Source: Mucilaginibacter sp. SJ (GTDB lineage Bacteria > Bacteroidota > Bacteroidia > Sphingobacteriales > Sphingobacteriaceae). Taken from it: a stretch of 64,000 nt of DNA. Position numbers and translations under genes: made by a program. The notes under the pieces were generated by a model, which saw nothing but the letters and a program-made list of their open reading frames with translations, made no database searches and was not told where the DNA came from. Positions 62,807-64,000 of this stretch are shown here, piece by piece (the first letter of the stretch is position 1; each line of letters opens with the position of its first letter). Location of the stretch: positions 1 through 64,000 of the forward strand of contig NZ_CP118631.1 in NCBI RefSeq assembly GCF_028993635.1. Direction: 5' to 3'.

Positions 62807-63196
62807 TTATTTGTTGCGGATAGCAGCTAATGCCAGCATCAGCCAGCCCAAAATGAACAACGAACCACCAATGGGTGTAATTGGCCCCATGGCTATAAGC
62901 CAGTTCCAGCCAAGCAGATCGCGGCATGATAACAGGTACAGCGAGCCTGAAAAGAATATAATGCCGAAAGTGAACAGGTAGTAAGCTGCTGATATTAAGC
63001 CACCACTCTTTTCCCGCGCAAAAACTGCTAAAAAAAGCAAAGCAAATACATGATAGAAGTTGTATTGTACAGCAGTATGCCAAACCTCAAGCTGGGCCGG
63101 AGCAAGCAATGCTTTTAAACCGTGGGCTCCAAAAGCGCCGGTTATAACGGCCAGCATACCAAAAAACGAAGCGGTAATAATTATTTGTTTGTTCAT
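62807..63196 (-). CDS. DUF423 family membrane protein
   Basis: The 129-residue inner-membrane protein has four hydrophobic segments and the family opening FFGMLAVITGAFGAHGLKAL, with VWHTAVQYNFYHVFALLFLA and GPITPIGGSLFILGWLMLAL. DUF423 (YgdD-like) has no settled function. The 62778-63083 frame in another register is a shadow of this gene. It is upstream of priA by six bases. Confidence 0.93.
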   Translation of the reverse strand: MNKQIIITASFFGMLAVITGAFGAHGLKALLAPAQLEVWHTAVQYNFYHVFALLFLAVFAREKSGGLISAAYYLFTFGIIFFSGSLYLLSCRDLLGWNWLIAMGPITPIGGSLFILGWLMLALAAIRNK

Positions 63197-63282
63197 GCGA
63201 TATAAAAAGCTAAGTTAACCAATTGAAAGTATTACTTTAACGCCGTGGGGTAAAATTCTATATTTGCTGTACGCCCCCTGCT

Positions 63283-64000
63283 ATGAAACGACTGATAGTA
63301 ACCACTATATTTTTGATTATAGCTACCGTGCTGGTAACGGTGTTATATTTTAAAAATTTAAGTCCGCCGGGAGTGCGTACCGGACAGGTTATGCGTGCCA
63401 TTCCTGATAATGCGGTGGCAGTATTTGAGTTCGGTAATGAAAAGGGATTTTATGATATTTTTGCCGGCAACCAGCTACTGAGCACATTTGTTGGCCCTGG
63501 CAAATTACATGAACTTGATACCTTACGCAAGTTGCTCATTGCTTCTCCGCAGCTTGATCAGTTTTTTACAGGTCAAAACATTTTCGTTTCCCTTCATCCA
63601 ACAAATAATGATGATATAGACTTGCTGGTAACCACTTCGGCATCAAAAGCTTTTTCGGCAAATATGTTTAATCATTTAACAGGCAGTGCCAAAAGCGCTT
63701 TACAAATAGCACCTATGCAAATAGCGACAAGCCAGGGTTATAATATATATGTCAAGCCACTCAACAAACATTTTTACCTCATTAAAACCGGCGACAATAT
63801 ATTTTCGGGCAGTTTTTCAAAGGATTTGGTTGATCATAGCGCCATCTATCAGCAGGATAAAGGCCATAATGGCTTTGTACCGTTGCCTGAGCAGCAAAAC
63901 GCCAATTCACTTGCCAATCTTTATATTAATTACAACCAGCTTAACCCGTTTTTTGATCAGCTGTTCCTTAATAAAACTACCGATATTTTTAAGAGCTTTA
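63283..64000 (+). CDS. Membrane-anchored protein of unknown function, truncated by window end
   Basis: The frame opens at ATG 63283 and stays open to the last base, so about 239 codons are visible and the end is outside the window. It begins MKRLIVTTIFLIIATVLVTV, an N-terminal membrane anchor or signal, followed by RTGQVMRAIPDNAVAVFEFG and a long exported region with NSLANLYINYNQLNPFFDQL. The early PDNAVAVFEF pattern resembles DUF3352-like proteins of unknown function. It is divergent from DUF423. Confidence 0.75.
   Translation, partial: MKRLIVTTIFLIIATVLVTVLYFKNLSPPGVRTGQVMRAIPDNAVAVFEFGNEKGFYDIFAGNQLLSTFVGPGKLHELDTLRKLLIASPQLDQFFTGQNIFVSLHPTNNDDIDLLVTTSASKAFSANMFNHLTGSAKSALQIAPMQIATSQGYNIYVKPLNKHFYLIKTGDNIFSGSFSKDLVDHSAIYQQDKGHNGFVPLPEQQNANSLANLYINYNQLNPFFDQLFLNKTTDIFKSF

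Noticed and set aside
1..64000. CRISPR array, tRNA, rRNA or prophage
   Set aside because: No regularly spaced direct repeats, no cloverleaf-like sequence and no phage structural or integrase genes were found on reading the gaps; the only mobile element is the IS4-type insertion.

Overview
The window looks like a chromosomal segment of a Bacteroidota bacterium, most probably of the family Sphingobacteriaceae (a Mucilaginibacter/Pedobacter-type genome). This rests on a SusC/RagA outer-membrane transporter controlled by an ECF sigma factor and a FecR anti-sigma factor, a BlaR1-type peptidase carrying a SusC-plug-like tail, DUF983 and CtlX proteins, candidate TAnnTTTG promoters, few purine-rich ribosome sites and moderate G+C. 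It is inferred from gene families, since no rRNA or tRNA is present.

Layout. 1-6930: housekeeping and small enzymes (accD, class II aldolase, a small membrane protein, a GNAT, a TfoX-N protein, an aldo/keto reductase), then a YciI/DGPF protein with an ECF42-type sigma factor. 7060-25890: a carbohydrate-utilisation locus. On the minus strand, ECF sigma, FecR, an STN-containing SusC and a GH3 enzyme are read leftward. On the plus strand GH29, GH2, GH20, a second GH29 and GH92 are read rightward. The enzyme set (fucosidases, xylosidase-like GH3, hexosaminidase, beta- and alpha-mannosidase types) fits stepwise trimming of N-glycans, perhaps the plant type. No SusD and no glycan-releasing enzyme is present. 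26424-29834: topoisomerase IB and a BlaI/BlaR1-like pair. 30210-34110: a Tat-exported amine oxidase, a Tat-exported aminotransferase and a secreted Hint-domain protein.

34640-43590: a diheme cytochrome, a zinc-ribbon protein, a biotin carboxylase, a Nudix hydrolase, an SRPBCC protein, riboflavin synthase, a TPR protein, several small or unknown proteins and HscA. 43770-53744: a frameshifted aldo/keto reductase, a hybrid histidine kinase, an AraC regulator with DUF983, a HAD phosphatase, a three-gene ABC transporter of the TrpXYZ type and a TPR protein. 53794-55316: a complete IS4-family element with 19-bp inverted repeats and an 8-bp target duplication, inserted in the loop of a former hairpin. 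55454-64000: a self-contained Fic protein with twin palindromic operators, CtlX and an arginine deiminase family protein, a monooxygenase/AraC pair, DUF423-priA, and a gene running off the window edge.

Non-coding space is rich in dispersed palindromic repeats (1-400, 6952-7025, 16199-16325, 25961-26066, 29962-30061, 33002-33106, 34262-34398, 57441-57506) and clear hairpin terminators. I saw no tRNA, rRNA, CRISPR array, prophage or plasmid origin.
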